This document shows positions 4,097 through 4,100 of a stretch of DNA of 4,100 nucleotides, piece by piece (position 1 is the first letter of the stretch; every line of letters starts with the position of its first letter). The stretch is from Pseudomonas phage phi12 (Viruses; Duplornaviricota; Vidaverviricetes; Mindivirales), in assembly GCF_000851005.1 (NCBI RefSeq), contig NC_004175.1; one strand, written 5' to 3'. The notes below the pieces were generated by a model. That model saw nothing but the letters and a program-made list of their open reading frames with translations. It searched no databases and was not told where the DNA came from. Made by a program: the position numbers and the translations under genes.

Positions 4097-4100
4097 CTCC

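Larger units (their letters stand above)
1..4100 (+). other. Probable complete M segment of a phi12-like cystovirus (dsRNA phage), plus-strand cDNA
   Basis: All eight supported genes lie on the plus strand with almost no intergenic space, flanked by a 183-base leader and an 82-base structured trailer. The order is small membrane proteins, a membrane/fusion-type protein, large attachment-type proteins and a small final gene. This parallels the known cystovirus M segment order 10-6-3-13, with P3 split into several genes as in phi8, phi12 and phi13. The length equals the phi12 M segment length as I remember it. The window ends exactly on a hairpin plus a short pyrimidine tail, as expected for a genome end. 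Assignment to phi12 itself is inference from memory; an unrelated membrane-containing phage is the main alternative. Confidence 0.8.
4019..4100 (+). promoter_or_regulatory. 3' non-coding end with three hairpins (replication and stability signal)
   Basis: The 82 bases after the last stop hold three successive hairpins (4031-4051, 4054-4067, 4079-4096) separated by very short linkers except for an AT-rich 4068-4078, and end in CTCC. Cystovirus plus strands carry conserved hairpin-rich 3' ends that protect from nucleases and guide minus-strand synthesis by polymerase P2, which starts opposite the 3' terminal C. The role here is inferred from that. Confidence 0.7.

Noticed and set aside
4079-4100. 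Rho-independent transcription terminator
   Set aside because: The hairpin is strong but is followed by CTCC, not a run of T. It fits a structured RNA genome terminus better.

Overview
The window reads best as one complete genome segment of a double-stranded RNA phage (family Cystoviridae), stored as its plus-strand cDNA. It looks like a medium (M) segment close to that of Pseudomonas phage phi12. Three things support this. All credible genes lie on one strand, packed end to end, and each non-coding end is short and rich in stem-loops. The order is tiny membrane protein genes, a membrane/fusion-type protein, attachment (P3) genes and a small terminal gene, which matches the cystovirus M order 10-6-3-13. 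The 4100-base length agrees with what I recall for the phi12 M segment. Family assignment is fairly confident. Identity with phi12 rests on memory of segment length and on the three-part P3 layout, and no search was run. Cystoviruses of this group infect Pseudomonas syringae-type Gram-negative hosts, which fits the Shine-Dalgarno sites and TAATG junctions seen here.

Layout. Positions 1-183 are a leader with an AT-rich 5' tip and at least two adjacent stem-loops; this is where cystoviruses carry the packaging (pac) signal. Three very small membrane protein genes follow (184-315, 326-535, 545-682). A 242-residue membrane protein (682-1410, likely P6) has a cationic amphipathic N-terminus and a regular tryptophan ladder. 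Next come three attachment-protein genes: likely P3a (1361-2473), P3b (2473-2733) and P3c (2718-3824). The last gene, 3824-4018, encodes a 64-residue protein whose sequence resembles the helix-hairpin-helix fold of the bacterial RNA polymerase alpha C-terminal domain. Positions 4019-4100 are a 3' end with three consecutive hairpins and a CUCC tail.

How it works together. The plus strand would act as a polycistronic mRNA. The small proteins and P6 would sit in the viral envelope, and the P3 proteins would form the receptor-binding complex held to the membrane through P6. P6-mediated fusion with the host outer membrane would follow attachment. Translation appears coupled: three junctions are TAATG, two others are longer overlaps, and clear independent Shine-Dalgarno sites are seen only before some genes. 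I found no DNA promoter, transposon, CRISPR array, tRNA or rRNA, as expected for an RNA genome.
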